A DNA stretch of 10,620 bases from Acidobacterium sp. (GCA_003152595.1 PMAM01000232.1:18776-29395); one strand, 5' to 3'. Shown: positions 1-7,333, numbered from the stretch's first letter. The notes: generated from the letters alone by a model not told the origin. Numbers and translations are program-made.

Positions 1-87
1 AGTCCGGCGCCGGGTCCGCCGCCCGAGCCCGATCCGGAACCTTATCCTGGCCCGATACCGACGCCGCAGCCTGTCACCCGCAGGTGA
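1..87 (+). CDS. C-terminal end of an upstream gene, proline-rich tail (partial)
   Basis: Frame 1 is open from the window edge to a TGA at 85-87. It encodes 28 residues dominated by proline, alternating with Glu, Asp, Gly and Ala (PPPEPDPEPYPGP near the middle), and ends in Arg-Arg. Such a low-complexity tail is typical of a flexible C-terminal extension or periplasmic linker in an envelope protein, but the folded part lies outside the window and no family can be named. The alternating Pro-Glu/Pro-Asp pattern argues for a real frame, although a short GC-rich stretch could give a similar reading by chance. No terminator hairpin follows in the next 80 bases. Confidence 0.5.
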   Translation, partial: SPAPGPPPEPDPEPYPGPIPTPQPVTRR

Positions 88-172
88 TGGCTCCGCACTC
101 CACAAGCCGCTCAAATCCCCGAGAAACCCGCCAAACCGGAGCGCGAAATTAACATTCGCCGCACCTTCGCAT

Positions 173-181
173 TGTTACAAT
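173..181 (+). promoter_or_regulatory. Putative extended -10 promoter of sixA
   Basis: The 146-base gap between the upstream stop and sixA contains TGT-TACAAT: an extended -10 (TGn) with one mismatch to TATAAT, in a locally AT-rich patch. A TTAACA at 149-154 resembles a -35 box, but the 21-base spacing is too long, so the extended -10 would have to carry recognition. The expected start near 188 would leave a leader of about 45 bases. The purine-rich AGAGGAACGGAG stretch sits well upstream of the ATG, so sixA has no well-placed Shine-Dalgarno sequence. Seen by eye only. Confidence 0.4.
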
Positions 182-233
182 CAGGTTAAAGACCTCCCCA
201 AGAGGAACGGAGCACGTTTCCGGCTTACTTCCC

Positions 234-758
234 ATGAATCTGTACATCCTTCGCCATGCCAGCGCCGGCACGCGCCGCGCCAATCCTGCTGTTGACGTAA
301 AACGCCCCCTCGACAAGGAAGGCAAGCAGCAGTGCTTCCTCGTCGGCGGTTTCCTGAGCGCCCTCAACGTCCAGTTCGACCGCGTCGTCTCGAGCCCGCT
401 CAAACGCGCCCTTCAAACCGCCTCTCTCGTGGGCACTGAAACCGGCTACGACGGCAAAATCGAAATCTCCGACGCCCTGTCGCCAGAGGCCAGCGTCGGC
501 AAATTCCAGGACCTGGTCCGCAGCCTGATGAAATACGAGAACGTGCTGGTGGTGGGCCACAACCCGAATCTCACTGTCTTTTTCGGATCGCTTCTGGCTC
601 CCGGCGGCCGCATGAGCACGCGCCTGCGCAAGGGCGCCATCGCGCGCATCGACTGCACACGTCTGCCGGGCACACTCCACTGGCTGGTCGACCCCAGAAT
701 CCTGCGCGGCTACGCCAGGGCGACAAAGAGTTCGCGCCCGAAGACCTCTCGGAAGTAA
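234..758 (+). CDS. sixA: SixA-type phosphohistidine phosphatase (histidine phosphatase superfamily)
   Basis: A 174-residue protein of the small cytoplasmic SixA branch of the histidine phosphatase (phosphoglycerate mutase-like) superfamily; E. coli SixA is about 160 residues. The catalytic signature is YILRHASAG, with Arg7 and the nucleophile His8 at the same position as in E. coli SixA; the usual RHG is RHA here. SSPLKRALQTA (about 53-63) supplies the second phosphate-binding Arg58, and VVGHNPNL (about 106-113) supplies the second catalytic His109. LRKGAIARID (131-140) is also typical of SixA. Family members remove phosphate from phosphohistidine, for example on PTS-type carriers. The substrate here is unknown; the neighbouring ppx and CHAD genes hint at a link to phosphate or polyphosphate. 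The start is the first ATG and no in-frame alternative lies just upstream. The 3' end overlaps the end of convergent ppx by 49 bases. The basic tail (about 160-174) is variable. Confidence 0.87.
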   Translation: MNLYILRHASAGTRRANPAVDVKRPLDKEGKQQCFLVGGFLSALNVQFDRVVSSPLKRALQTASLVGTETGYDGKIEISDALSPEASVGKFQDLVRSLMKYENVLVVGHNPNLTVFFGSLLAPGGRMSTRLRKGAIARIDCTRLPGTLHWLVDPRILRGYARATKSSRPKTSRK

Positions 759-2233
759 GCCGCCTCTTTGCGCAGCGACCACAGCTCCAGTTCGGCGCCC
801 GTGCGCCCCGGCAGCAGTTCCATCAGCACCCGCTTCGGATAGACGCGCACCCGCACCTTCAGCACGTCACTCGCCCGATCCTGGTTCAGCGCCACGGCCA
901 GCCGCAGCAACACCACCGCGCGACGCACGTGCTCATACTCCTCCGGAAGCACCTGGCGCATCGTGCGCCCCTCCGGCTCCGGCCGGCTCTTGCCCAGGTA
1001 GCGCGCAATGGCCGACGTCACCACTCGCTGCTGCGGCGTGAATCCATAAAGCTCCGAGTTAGCGATGATGTATTGCGCGTGCCGGTGATAACCCTGGTGG
1101 TTGAGGAACTTCCCAATGTCGCGCAGCATCGCTGCGGCTTCGAGCCAGGTCTGATACTCCTCAGGCAAGTCGTGCACTGAGGCCAGATCGCGAAACATCT
1201 GCGCCGCATGCTGCCGCACCGGCTCCGCCTGCCGCGGATCGATTCCGTACCTCCGGCATGCCTCTTCGACTGCATGCCAGCGATCCTGCTCAAACTGCCG
1301 GTGCGCTGAAGCTCGCGGGTCCTGCTCAGCCAGCATCTGCGCCAGGATGCCATCGCGGAGCCCCATCGGCGAATAACGAAAGCCTGGCAGCGCGAAGGCC
1401 TCCAGCACTTCCGCAAGCACATGCGAGCCAGCCACGATGATCTCAGCGCGTTTCGGGCCGATTCCCGGCACGGCCGAGCGCTCGCCCATCTTCATCTTCG
1501 TGAGCTTCGCCGTCAGCCGCCGCACGGTTTGTGTCGGGACGAGTTCCTTGCTCGCACGCCCTTTGCTCAGCGCGCGGCCCGCGTCGAAGATCGCTGCCGC
1601 CGTTCCTGACGTTCCGATCACCAGCCGCACGCGCTCCGGGTGAACCCGGCGGGTTGCTCGCCGCATCTCGCGGTTAATGAATTGCCGCAGCCGCCGGATT
1701 TCATCCTTGCCCGGCACCTCGCTGCGCAGGAACTCCTGCGTCAGCCGCACCGCGCCCAGCGGCAGGCTGATGGTTTCGTGAATGCGTTTGTGGTCGGAGA
1801 GCGTGATCTCGCAGCTCCCACCGCCGATGTCCACCAGCACGCAGCGCCCACCGGCGCCGGGCTCGTTCTCCACCACGCCGCGATGGATCAGGCGACCTTC
1901 CTCGAGGCCCGAGATGATCTCGACGTCCCAGCCGGTCTCGTCCCGCACCCAGGCCTGGAATGCCCGCGAATTGCGCGCGTCCCGCATGGCCGACGTGGCC
2001 ACGCAGCGCACCTTGTCGGTGCCGTGCATCTGCACGGCTTTATAGAAGCGCTTCAGCGTCCGCAGTGTCGCGGCCATCGCCTCAGGCGAGACGATGCCTG
2101 AATCGAAGACGCTCGCGCCCAGGCGCGTGACCTCGCGATCCTCATGCACCACGCGCAGCCGATGCTGCACCACGCGGCCGATCTTCAGCCGGCAGGAGTT
2201 CGATCCGATATCGATGGCCGCAAAGGTGTGCAT
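710..2233 (-). CDS. ppx: Ppx/GppA-family exopolyphosphatase with C-terminal HD-like domain
   Basis: A 507-residue protein, matching the length of two-domain E. coli Ppx and GppA. The N-terminal ASKHA-type phosphatase shows AIDIGSNSCRL (6-16), SGLEEGRL (108-115, the catalytic glutamate region), the phosphate loop VDIGGGS (134-140), LPLGAVRLT (157-165), VIGTSGTAAA (205-214) and GLRDGIL (291-297). The C-terminal part (about 310-507) matches the HD-fold domain of long Ppx/GppA proteins, including GYHRHA (381-386). The canonical HEIG/HDIG segment reads RDIG (371-374), so the HD histidine is arginine and the domain may not bind metal in the usual way. The family hydrolyses terminal phosphates of polyphosphate or the 5' phosphate of pppGpp; sequence alone does not separate these. 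The gene lies 65 bases downstream of the CHAD gene on the same strand, suggesting co-transcription. The ATG lacks a clear Shine-Dalgarno. Confidence 0.92.
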   Translation of the reverse strand: MHTFAAIDIGSNSCRLKIGRVVQHRLRVVHEDREVTRLGASVFDSGIVSPEAMAATLRTLKRFYKAVQMHGTDKVRCVATSAMRDARNSRAFQAWVRDETGWDVEIISGLEEGRLIHRGVVENEPGAGGRCVLVDIGGGSCEITLSDHKRIHETISLPLGAVRLTQEFLRSEVPGKDEIRRLRQFINREMRRATRRVHPERVRLVIGTSGTAAAIFDAGRALSKGRASKELVPTQTVRRLTAKLTKMKMGERSAVPGIGPKRAEIIVAGSHVLAEVLEAFALPGFRYSPMGLRDGILAQMLAEQDPRASAHRQFEQDRWHAVEEACRRYGIDPRQAEPVRQHAAQMFRDLASVHDLPEEYQTWLEAAAMLRDIGKFLNHQGYHRHAQYIIANSELYGFTPQQRVVTSAIARYLGKSRPEPEGRTMRQVLPEEYEHVRRAVVLLRLAVALNQDRASDVLKVRVRVYPKRVLMELLPGRTGAELELWSLRKEAAYFREVFGRELFVALA

Positions 2234-2298
2234 GACCGGAAAACCAGCAAACTTCAGCGCATCAGAGATTCACTCTGCACAATACACGAGTTGCACGC

Positions 2299-3312
2299 TC
2301 ACGAAGCGGCGCGGCGCACCGTCCCGGCGGGCCGCTTCCGTACTCCGCTACCTGCACGCGCAACCGGACGCCGCGAAACCGCCAGCCACTCCCCCATCAG
2401 CCGCCCGCGCAGCTTCGCCGCCATCTTCATCGCCGCCACAAAATGCCGCTCGCGCTCCGCCTCCACCATCGCGATCAACTCCGTCGCCTCATCCCCCAGC
2501 GCCGCGTGGGCTTCTTCGGCGAGCACCAGCCAGTCGTGCCAGTCGCCAATCTCGTCCTGCAGCTTCTTCAGGGTCTCGCCCACCTGCTTCGCCTGCGCGT
2601 CGCCCTGCGCTGCGAGCTCGGCCACGTAGCGGGCCTTCTTGGCTCCTTTACGGAAATCGTGAAGATTGCTCGCATCCAGCATCTGCATCTCCGAGGCCAG
2701 CCGCGCAAAGGCGTCCAGCGCGATCACTCCCGGCGGCTTCTTCCGCGCGCGCCGCGCCCGCTTCGCCCGCAGCACCGTCTCCAGCTCCTCCAGCCGTTTG
2801 TCGAGCTTCGCCACCAGATCGCCCGCCTGCGCTTTGAGTCCATCGGCCTGCTCGCTGCGCCGATGCTTCAGCCACGCATCCAGATCGTCAGCCTGCTGAT
2901 TGAGACCTGTCACGCGCAGCCCGGCCTCCGGCGTCTCCAGCACATCCGGCGCGCCGATCCGTGCCCGATCCGGGGCCTCCTGTTTTTCGTCTTTCTTGTC
3001 CTCGCAGGGCTCGACCGCCCGCTTCACCAGCTTTTCCAGCAGCTTGCGATGCACATCCAGGTCCCGGACCGGTCCCGCTTCGCGCCGAATCTTCTTCAGC
3101 GTCTTCATTGTCGCGGCCGCCGCAGCGCGCACCGATTCCCCGTCGTCACCTTCCTGGCTCGCTCGCACCAGATCCTCGAGCGTCGCCTGCAGGCGCCGTG
3201 TGCCCGTGCGCGTGTCGTGGACCGGATCCACGTCCGGATCGTCGCCGCATTTCGCCAGATTTTCGCGCAGCTTCGCGGCCAGCCGCCGCACGTTCTCAAG
3301 GTCGTGATTCAT
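2299..3312 (-). CDS. CHAD domain protein (polyphosphate-associated)
   Basis: A 337-residue, highly charged, mainly helical protein. CHAD domains are antiparallel helical bundles with conserved histidines and basic residues; they bind polyphosphate and are often encoded beside polyphosphate genes. The first CHAD signature is VHDTRTGTRRLQATLEDL (31-48) and the second is LHDFRKGAKKARY (217-229), with GPVRDLDVHRKLL (80-92) and IGDWHDWL (255-262) also typical. A charged, low-complexity insert (about 101-120) and a basic LRAKRARRARKK stretch (181-192) sit between the two halves. No CYTH domain is fused, unlike in many relatives. The start is the ATG at 3312, which gives MNHDLENVRR; a GTG at 3339 in the same frame would add nine unconserved residues, so the longer version is possible but less likely. 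The gene is upstream of ppx and head-to-head with a glycosyltransferase gene. The basic, Arg-rich tail could add to polyanion binding. Confidence 0.9.
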   Translation of the reverse strand: MNHDLENVRRLAAKLRENLAKCGDDPDVDPVHDTRTGTRRLQATLEDLVRASQEGDDGESVRAAAAATMKTLKKIRREAGPVRDLDVHRKLLEKLVKRAVEPCEDKKDEKQEAPDRARIGAPDVLETPEAGLRVTGLNQQADDLDAWLKHRRSEQADGLKAQAGDLVAKLDKRLEELETVLRAKRARRARKKPPGVIALDAFARLASEMQMLDASNLHDFRKGAKKARYVAELAAQGDAQAKQVGETLKKLQDEIGDWHDWLVLAEEAHAALGDEATELIAMVEAERERHFVAAMKMAAKLRGRLMGEWLAVSRRPVARAGSGVRKRPAGTVRRAAS

Positions 3313-3339
3313 CGCCGTACCCGTCCCCGCGGCCCTCAC

Positions 3340-3348
3340 TGATATTCT
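3340..3348 (+). promoter_or_regulatory. Weak putative extended -10 for the glycosyltransferase gene
   Basis: The 61-base space between the CHAD ATG and the glycosyltransferase ATG is GC-rich apart from one AT-rich patch. That patch holds TGA-TATTCT, an extended -10 with four of six bases matching TATAAT, about 25 bases before the plus-strand start. No -35 box stands out, and no clear minus-strand -10 is visible for the CHAD gene. The gap must hold two divergent promoters or one must lie inside a coding region. Visual match only. Confidence 0.22.
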
Positions 3349-3373
3349 GAACTCTCTGCCGAGCTACGACCAA

Positions 3374-5398
3374 ATGACCTATCCTCCACTGTCAAAATCC
3401 CAGTCGGCGGCCCCGTCTGCCCAGCCTCCGCTGTATGCCACGCCGGCGCGCGCCTGGACTCTGCTCGTTCTTCTCTTCATCGCCGTTTATTTTGCCGCGC
3501 TGTTCTCGCCCGCGCTGCTCGACGACGCCGACGCCACCCATGCACAGGCGGCCCAGCACATCGCCACCAGCGGCGACTGGGTCACCATGTACGTGAACGG
3601 CATCCGCTATCTCGAAAAACCCCCGCTGCCCTACTGGATCGTCGCGGTCGATTATCACGTCTTCGGCTACAACGTGTTCGCCACCCATCTTCCCATGGCG
3701 CTGGCCGTGCTCGGCTGCGCGTGGATCGCCTGGACCTGGAGCCGCCGCGCCTGGGGCGATCGCGCCGCCTTCTACGCTGCCCTGGCGATGCTCACTTCGA
3801 TCGGTGTTTTTCTCTTTACGCGCACGCTCATTCCGGAATCGCTCCTCACCTTCTTCCTTCTGCTCTCGCTCTACAGTTTCCTCACCGGGATCGAAGACCG
3901 CAAGCCCGCGCGCTTCTACATTGCATACGCTTCTCTGGCGATCGCGCTGCTCGCCAAGGGCCTCGTCGCGCCCATCTTCTTCGTCGCCGCCGTCGTGCCG
4001 TATCTCGTCGTCACCGGCGACTGGAAGAAGTGGCGCCAGTTCCATCTCTTCACCGGGCTGCTCGTCTTCCTCGCCATCGGTGCTCCCTGGCACATCCTCG
4101 CCGGACTGGCCAACCCCGGCCACGGCAATCCGGTCGGCAATGTGCCCAGCCCAGGCCACGTGCACGGGTTCTTCTACTTCTACTTCATCAACGAGCACTT
4201 CCTCCGCTTCCTCGGCACGCGCTTCCCGCATGACTACAATCGCCAGCCCTGGTACGTCTACTGGCTCGGCCAGCTGATCTGGCTCTTCCCGTGGAGCCTC
4301 TTTCTGCCCATCGTCATACGCCGCGCCTGGCGCAATCGCCACCTCTTTTATTCCGATCTGAGCTACGACGCCACCAACACCATCCAGTTCCTCGATCCAA
4401 AGCTGACCGCGTACGAATCCTCCGCCCTCGCCGCGCGCCTTCGCTTCCGCGCCCGCACCAGCCTGCTGCTGGCGCTCTATGCGGGCTTCATCCTCATCTT
4501 CTTCGCCATTTCCACCAACCAGGAGTACTACACCTGGCCCTTGTATCCCGCCGTGCTCATGCTCATCGCCGGCGGCCTCTCCGTGATCGAGGAGTCGCAG
4601 AGCGAAGGCCGCAAGGGCTCCTCCGGATGGCTCACCGGCGCGCACATCTTCTTCCTCACCGCAGGCCTGGTGGCCGCGGCTCTGCTCGCGTGGGGACTAT
4701 GGCAATCGCGCCATCTCCCCTACATCGCCGACATCGGCACGCTGATGGCACATCGCGGCGTGGGCGGCTACACGCTATCAATGTCGCACTTCTTCGACCT
4801 CACCGGCCCATCGTTCGCGGCCCTGCGCCTGCCCGCGGCTCTCGCTGCCGTGGCTTTCTTTCTTGGACCACTAACCGCCTGGCATCTCCGCCGCAAGGGT
4901 CATGCCTTTGAGGCAACGGCCAGCGTGGCCTTCACCATCGCAGTCATCCTCATCGCGGCCCACATCGCGCTGGTGCGCTTCCAGCCCATGCTCTCCAGCA
5001 AGGCCATCGCTCACAACATCAATCGCATCACCGCCGCGCCCGCCGACGCGAATGCCCAGCTGATGCTCTATGGCGACCAGGCCGATGGCTCATCGATCCT
5101 CTTCTACACGCATCGCCCCGCCCTGCTCGTGCACGGAGCCACAAACTACTTTGCGCCCGACCCGGGAACCCATAGCGAGATCTTCGGCTCCTCGTTGATT
5201 TGGGGCTCTGACTACCCGGACGCCCCACACATCTTCCTCAGCGATGCCGATCTGTTGCGGATGTGGGGAACCGGGCCGCGCAAACTGCTCTTCGTTCCCG
5301 GCGAGTTTCGCGACCACGTCCAGAAACTCCTCGGGTCGCGCCTCTACCAGATCCAGGAAGTCTCAGACAAAACCCTCTATACCGACCGCCCGCTGTAG
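3374..5398 (+). CDS. ArnT/PMT-like membrane glycosyltransferase (GT39/GT83 type)
   Basis: A 674-residue polytopic inner-membrane protein. Its plan fits GT-C transferases of the ArnT / dolichyl-phosphate-mannosyltransferase type, which move a sugar from a polyprenyl-phosphate carrier to lipid A, protein or another envelope acceptor on the periplasmic face. After the first membrane segment (about 27-48) comes a periplasmic loop with the acidic motif LLDDADATHAQAA (48-60) and YLEKPPLPYW (79-88); both match the catalytic first loop of this family. About ten further hydrophobic segments follow to residue 540, including ALLAKGLVAP (181-190) and STNQEYYTWPLYP (390-402, the position of the lipid-carrier-binding motif in ArnT). 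The last 130 or so residues form a soluble domain. The donor and acceptor cannot be read from the sequence, and no arn or O-antigen genes are adjacent, so an ArnT function is not claimed. The ATG lacks a strong ribosome site. The gene is divergent from CHAD and convergent with the lipoprotein gene. Confidence 0.85.
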   Translation: MTYPPLSKSQSAAPSAQPPLYATPARAWTLLVLLFIAVYFAALFSPALLDDADATHAQAAQHIATSGDWVTMYVNGIRYLEKPPLPYWIVAVDYHVFGYNVFATHLPMALAVLGCAWIAWTWSRRAWGDRAAFYAALAMLTSIGVFLFTRTLIPESLLTFFLLLSLYSFLTGIEDRKPARFYIAYASLAIALLAKGLVAPIFFVAAVVPYLVVTGDWKKWRQFHLFTGLLVFLAIGAPWHILAGLANPGHGNPVGNVPSPGHVHGFFYFYFINEHFLRFLGTRFPHDYNRQPWYVYWLGQLIWLFPWSLFLPIVIRRAWRNRHLFYSDLSYDATNTIQFLDPKLTAYESSALAARLRFRARTSLLLALYAGFILIFFAISTNQEYYTWPLYPAVLMLIAGGLSVIEESQSEGRKGSSGWLTGAHIFFLTAGLVAAALLAWGLWQSRHLPYIADIGTLMAHRGVGGYTLSMSHFFDLTGPSFAALRLPAALAAVAFFLGPLTAWHLRRKGHAFEATASVAFTIAVILIAAHIALVRFQPMLSSKAIAHNINRITAAPADANAQLMLYGDQADGSSILFYTHRPALLVHGATNYFAPDPGTHSEIFGSSLIWGSDYPDAPHIFLSDADLLRMWGTGPRKLLFVPGEFRDHVQKLLGSRLYQIQEVSDKTLYTDRPL

Positions 5399-5407
5399 CG
5401 CCACTCC

Positions 5408-5435
5408 CTATTGGCTATTGGCTATTCCCTATTCC
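5408..5435. repeat. Heptanucleotide tandem repeat (4 x 7 bp)
   Basis: Four head-to-tail 7-base units fill the spacer between two convergent genes: CTATTGG twice, then CTATTCC twice. All share CTATT and differ only in the last two bases (GG or CC). The array starts 10 bases after the glycosyltransferase stop and ends 6 bases before the lipoprotein stop, so it lies wholly outside coding sequence. It is much more AT-rich than its surroundings. Short heptanucleotide repeats of this kind occur in intergenic spacers of several bacterial groups and can change copy number by replication slippage; no role is established here. Confidence 0.85.
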
Positions 5436-5441
5436 CCGCCT

Positions 5442-6338
5442 TTAAGGCAGCTTCTGCACCGGCGTGCCCTCGGGAATCGTCAGCTGGAACTGCTCATCGT
5501 TCAGCGGCTGATTCAGCACCAGCTTCTGAAATGTGATCAGAATTTGCTGCTCCTGCAGCGGCCACTTGATCGTGATGCTCCCCGGAAACTGCGCAGTTCC
5601 GAAGGTCTGTAGCCGACCGTAGACCGCCTGCGTCTGCACCTGCCCGTCCGGCCCGTAGATGTCTTCCTCCACCGGGCGCAGATCGAGCCGGCTGAAGTGG
5701 ATCACGCGCCTGGCCATCAGCACGTTGCCGCCCCCCTGCCGGTTGAGCACCGTCAGCAGGTATTCCGGCTGGAACTCCAGCTTCTTCGTCTTCGGATTCA
5801 TCACCGTCGGACTGTCCGTCGTCACCAGCAGCAGATCGTTCGACCCGATCTTACGAATCAGCAAAGAATCGAAAAAGATGAACGGCCGCATGTTCTCGAG
5901 CGCGTTCGGCGAGGGCTTCGTGATCGCGTTCGATCCTTCAACCACCTTGTTCTTCGGCGGAATCCACAGCCTGAAGGCGCCGCCGTCGCTTGCCATGTCA
6001 AACGCGCGCGTATGCACCACCGGCAGGAACCCGATCACCCGCAAGGCCTCGGGCTTGCGCAGCAGAATGTATCCGCTGAAAGAGGTATAAGTCGTCTCCT
6101 TGCCCTTCAGCGAGCCACCCTCGGTCGCTGTAAAGGTCACCGTCGCACTCATGGTGTTGATCGCGTCGTAGCTCTTATTGATCGTTTCTACCAGTTGTTC
6201 CGGCGGAGCCGACTGCACATTCTGCGGCATCTTCACCTGCGCCACCTTGTGCGTGTGCCACAGGCATCCGTTCAGCAAGGGCAGCGCAAGCATCAGCGCC
6301 ACAGCCAGGCGCCCCTGCGCTCGTCGCTCCGTACTCAT
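5442..6338 (-). CDS. LolA/LolB-like outer-membrane lipoprotein, DUF4292-type
   Basis: A 298-residue predicted lipoprotein. The N-terminus has basic residues (RRAQGR), a hydrophobic stretch (11-22) and a lipobox LLNGC with the lipidated cysteine at 25, so export and lipid anchoring are likely; residues 26-27 are Leu-Trp rather than Asp, which favours outer-membrane sorting by the enteric +2 rule. The mature part is beta-strand-rich and resembles the LolA/LolB-like fold: SATVTFTA (64-71), a segment describing a hydrophobic shell (FSGYILLRKPEALRVIGFLP, 87-106) and FRLWIPPKNKVVEG (122-135). Proteins of this kind may handle lipoproteins or lipids in the periplasm, but the family is poorly characterised and the function here is inferred. 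The start ATG overlaps the mltG stop as ATGA, so translation is probably coupled. It could instead be a cell-wall partner of MltG. The family name is from general resemblance. Confidence 0.75.
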   Translation of the reverse strand: MSTERRAQGRLAVALMLALPLLNGCLWHTHKVAQVKMPQNVQSAPPEQLVETINKSYDAINTMSATVTFTATEGGSLKGKETTYTSFSGYILLRKPEALRVIGFLPVVHTRAFDMASDGGAFRLWIPPKNKVVEGSNAITKPSPNALENMRPFIFFDSLLIRKIGSNDLLLVTTDSPTVMNPKTKKLEFQPEYLLTVLNRQGGGNVLMARRVIHFSRLDLRPVEEDIYGPDGQVQTQAVYGRLQTFGTAQFPGSITIKWPLQEQQILITFQKLVLNQPLNDEQFQLTIPEGTPVQKLP

Positions 6339-7333
6339 TGCGGCGATCCCGCGCTGCGCACGGCGCGCCGGTAGGCTTCCACATCCCTGGCGTGCTCTTC
6401 CAGCGTCGCCGAAAAGCGCGACTGCCCGGAGGGGTCCGCCCCGGCCGCCACAAAGTACAGGTAATCCGTCTGCGCCGGATGCATCGCGGCCTGCAATGAC
6501 TTCAGCCCCGGATTGCAGATCGGCCCGGGCGGCAGTCCCGGATGAACGTAGGTGTTATAGGGCGAATTCGCCTGCAGATCCGACTGGTAAATGGTTCCCC
6601 GGTACCGTCCTTCGAGCAACGCAGCGTAGATCACCGAAGGATCCGTCATGAGCGGCATGTTTTTATCGAGCCGGTTGTCAAAAACGCTGGCCACCAGCGG
6701 CCGTTCGGAGTCGAGCGGCGTCTCCTTTTCCACCAGCGACGCCAGGGTTACGGTGCGATGATAGTCGCTCGTCAGCCCCATTCCCTGCGTGGCCTTTCGA
6801 AACCGCTTCACCATCACCGCCATCATCTCCTGCGGGTCGGTGTGCCGCGCAAACCGGTAGGTGTCCGGGAACAGATACCCCTCCAGGCTAGTCGCGTTCG
6901 CATCCAGATCGCGAACCAGCGCGGCATCCTGCTTCGCAGCCGTCAGGAAAGCCGACTTCGATCCCAGCCCGTCCGCCTCGACCTTCGCGGCAATATCGAA
7001 GACGTTCGAGCCCTCCGGGATCGTCAGCGCAATCGTGTAGACGTCCCCGCGGTGGATTCGGTCGAAGACTTCGCTCATCGGCGCGGAGTGATCGAACCGG
7101 TACTCCCCGGCCTTCAGTGTCCCGCCTTTCCACTCGCGCAAAGCCAAAAAGACGTAACGGCTGCGGACGATCCCCGCGTCTTTCAACTGCTTCGCGATGC
7201 GGCTGCTGGGCGTCCCGGGCAGGATGTCCACAAAGGTCTCGGTTCGCGGTCCTGCCGGCACCAGCAGCGCCCAGGCAACCGCGCCCGCCGCCACCAGAAT
7301 GATCAGGAAAAGAAGAAGAAAGAAACGTCGCAC
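6335..7333 (-). CDS. mltG: Endolytic murein transglycosylase MltG (YceG-like)
   Basis: A 332-residue inner-membrane enzyme that cleaves nascent glycan strands inside the chain, probably setting glycan length and releasing new strands from the membrane. Residues 3-24 are a single N-terminal membrane anchor, with the rest periplasmic. TETFVDILPGTPSSRIAKQL (31-50) is the LysM-like first subdomain. LTIPEGSNVFDIA (103-115), LEGYLFPDTYRF (150-161), VTLASLVEKET (195-205, with the catalytic glutamate in VEKE), RLDKNMPLMTDPSVIYA (221-237) and SPYNTYVHPGLPPGPICNPG (257-276) are all strong family signatures. Length is normal for the family and no key block is missing. The start is a GTG at 7333 because no ATG exists upstream before an in-frame TAG at 7378; AAGGACAGG sits about 10 bases ahead. 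The stop overlaps the next gene by four bases. The gene is divergent from ruvX across 57 bases. Confidence 0.95.
   Translation of the reverse strand: MRRFFLLLFLIILVAAGAVAWALLVPAGPRTETFVDILPGTPSSRIAKQLKDAGIVRSRYVFLALREWKGGTLKAGEYRFDHSAPMSEVFDRIHRGDVYTIALTIPEGSNVFDIAAKVEADGLGSKSAFLTAAKQDAALVRDLDANATSLEGYLFPDTYRFARHTDPQEMMAVMVKRFRKATQGMGLTSDYHRTVTLASLVEKETPLDSERPLVASVFDNRLDKNMPLMTDPSVIYAALLEGRYRGTIYQSDLQANSPYNTYVHPGLPPGPICNPGLKSLQAAMHPAQTDYLYFVAAGADPSGQSRFSATLEEHARDVEAYRRAVRSAGSPQ

Noticed and set aside
225..782. A 185-codon minus-strand frame opposite sixA
   Set aside because: Antisense to a gene with catalytic RHA and GHN motifs in place; no family resemblance.
2443..3342. A 299-codon plus-strand open frame opposite the CHAD gene
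   Set aside because: Leu/Arg/His-rich shadow of a high-GC gene whose own frame shows both CHAD signatures.
3392..4645. A 417-codon minus-strand open frame opposite the glycosyltransferase gene
   Set aside because: It is a GC-driven shadow with Glu/Gly/Asp-rich composition and no recognisable motif, lying wholly opposite a gene with strong family signatures.
5438..5448. GCCTT-T-AAGGC as a bidirectional terminator
   Set aside because: The stem is only five bases with a one-base centre, overlaps the lipoprotein stop and lacks a T-tract.
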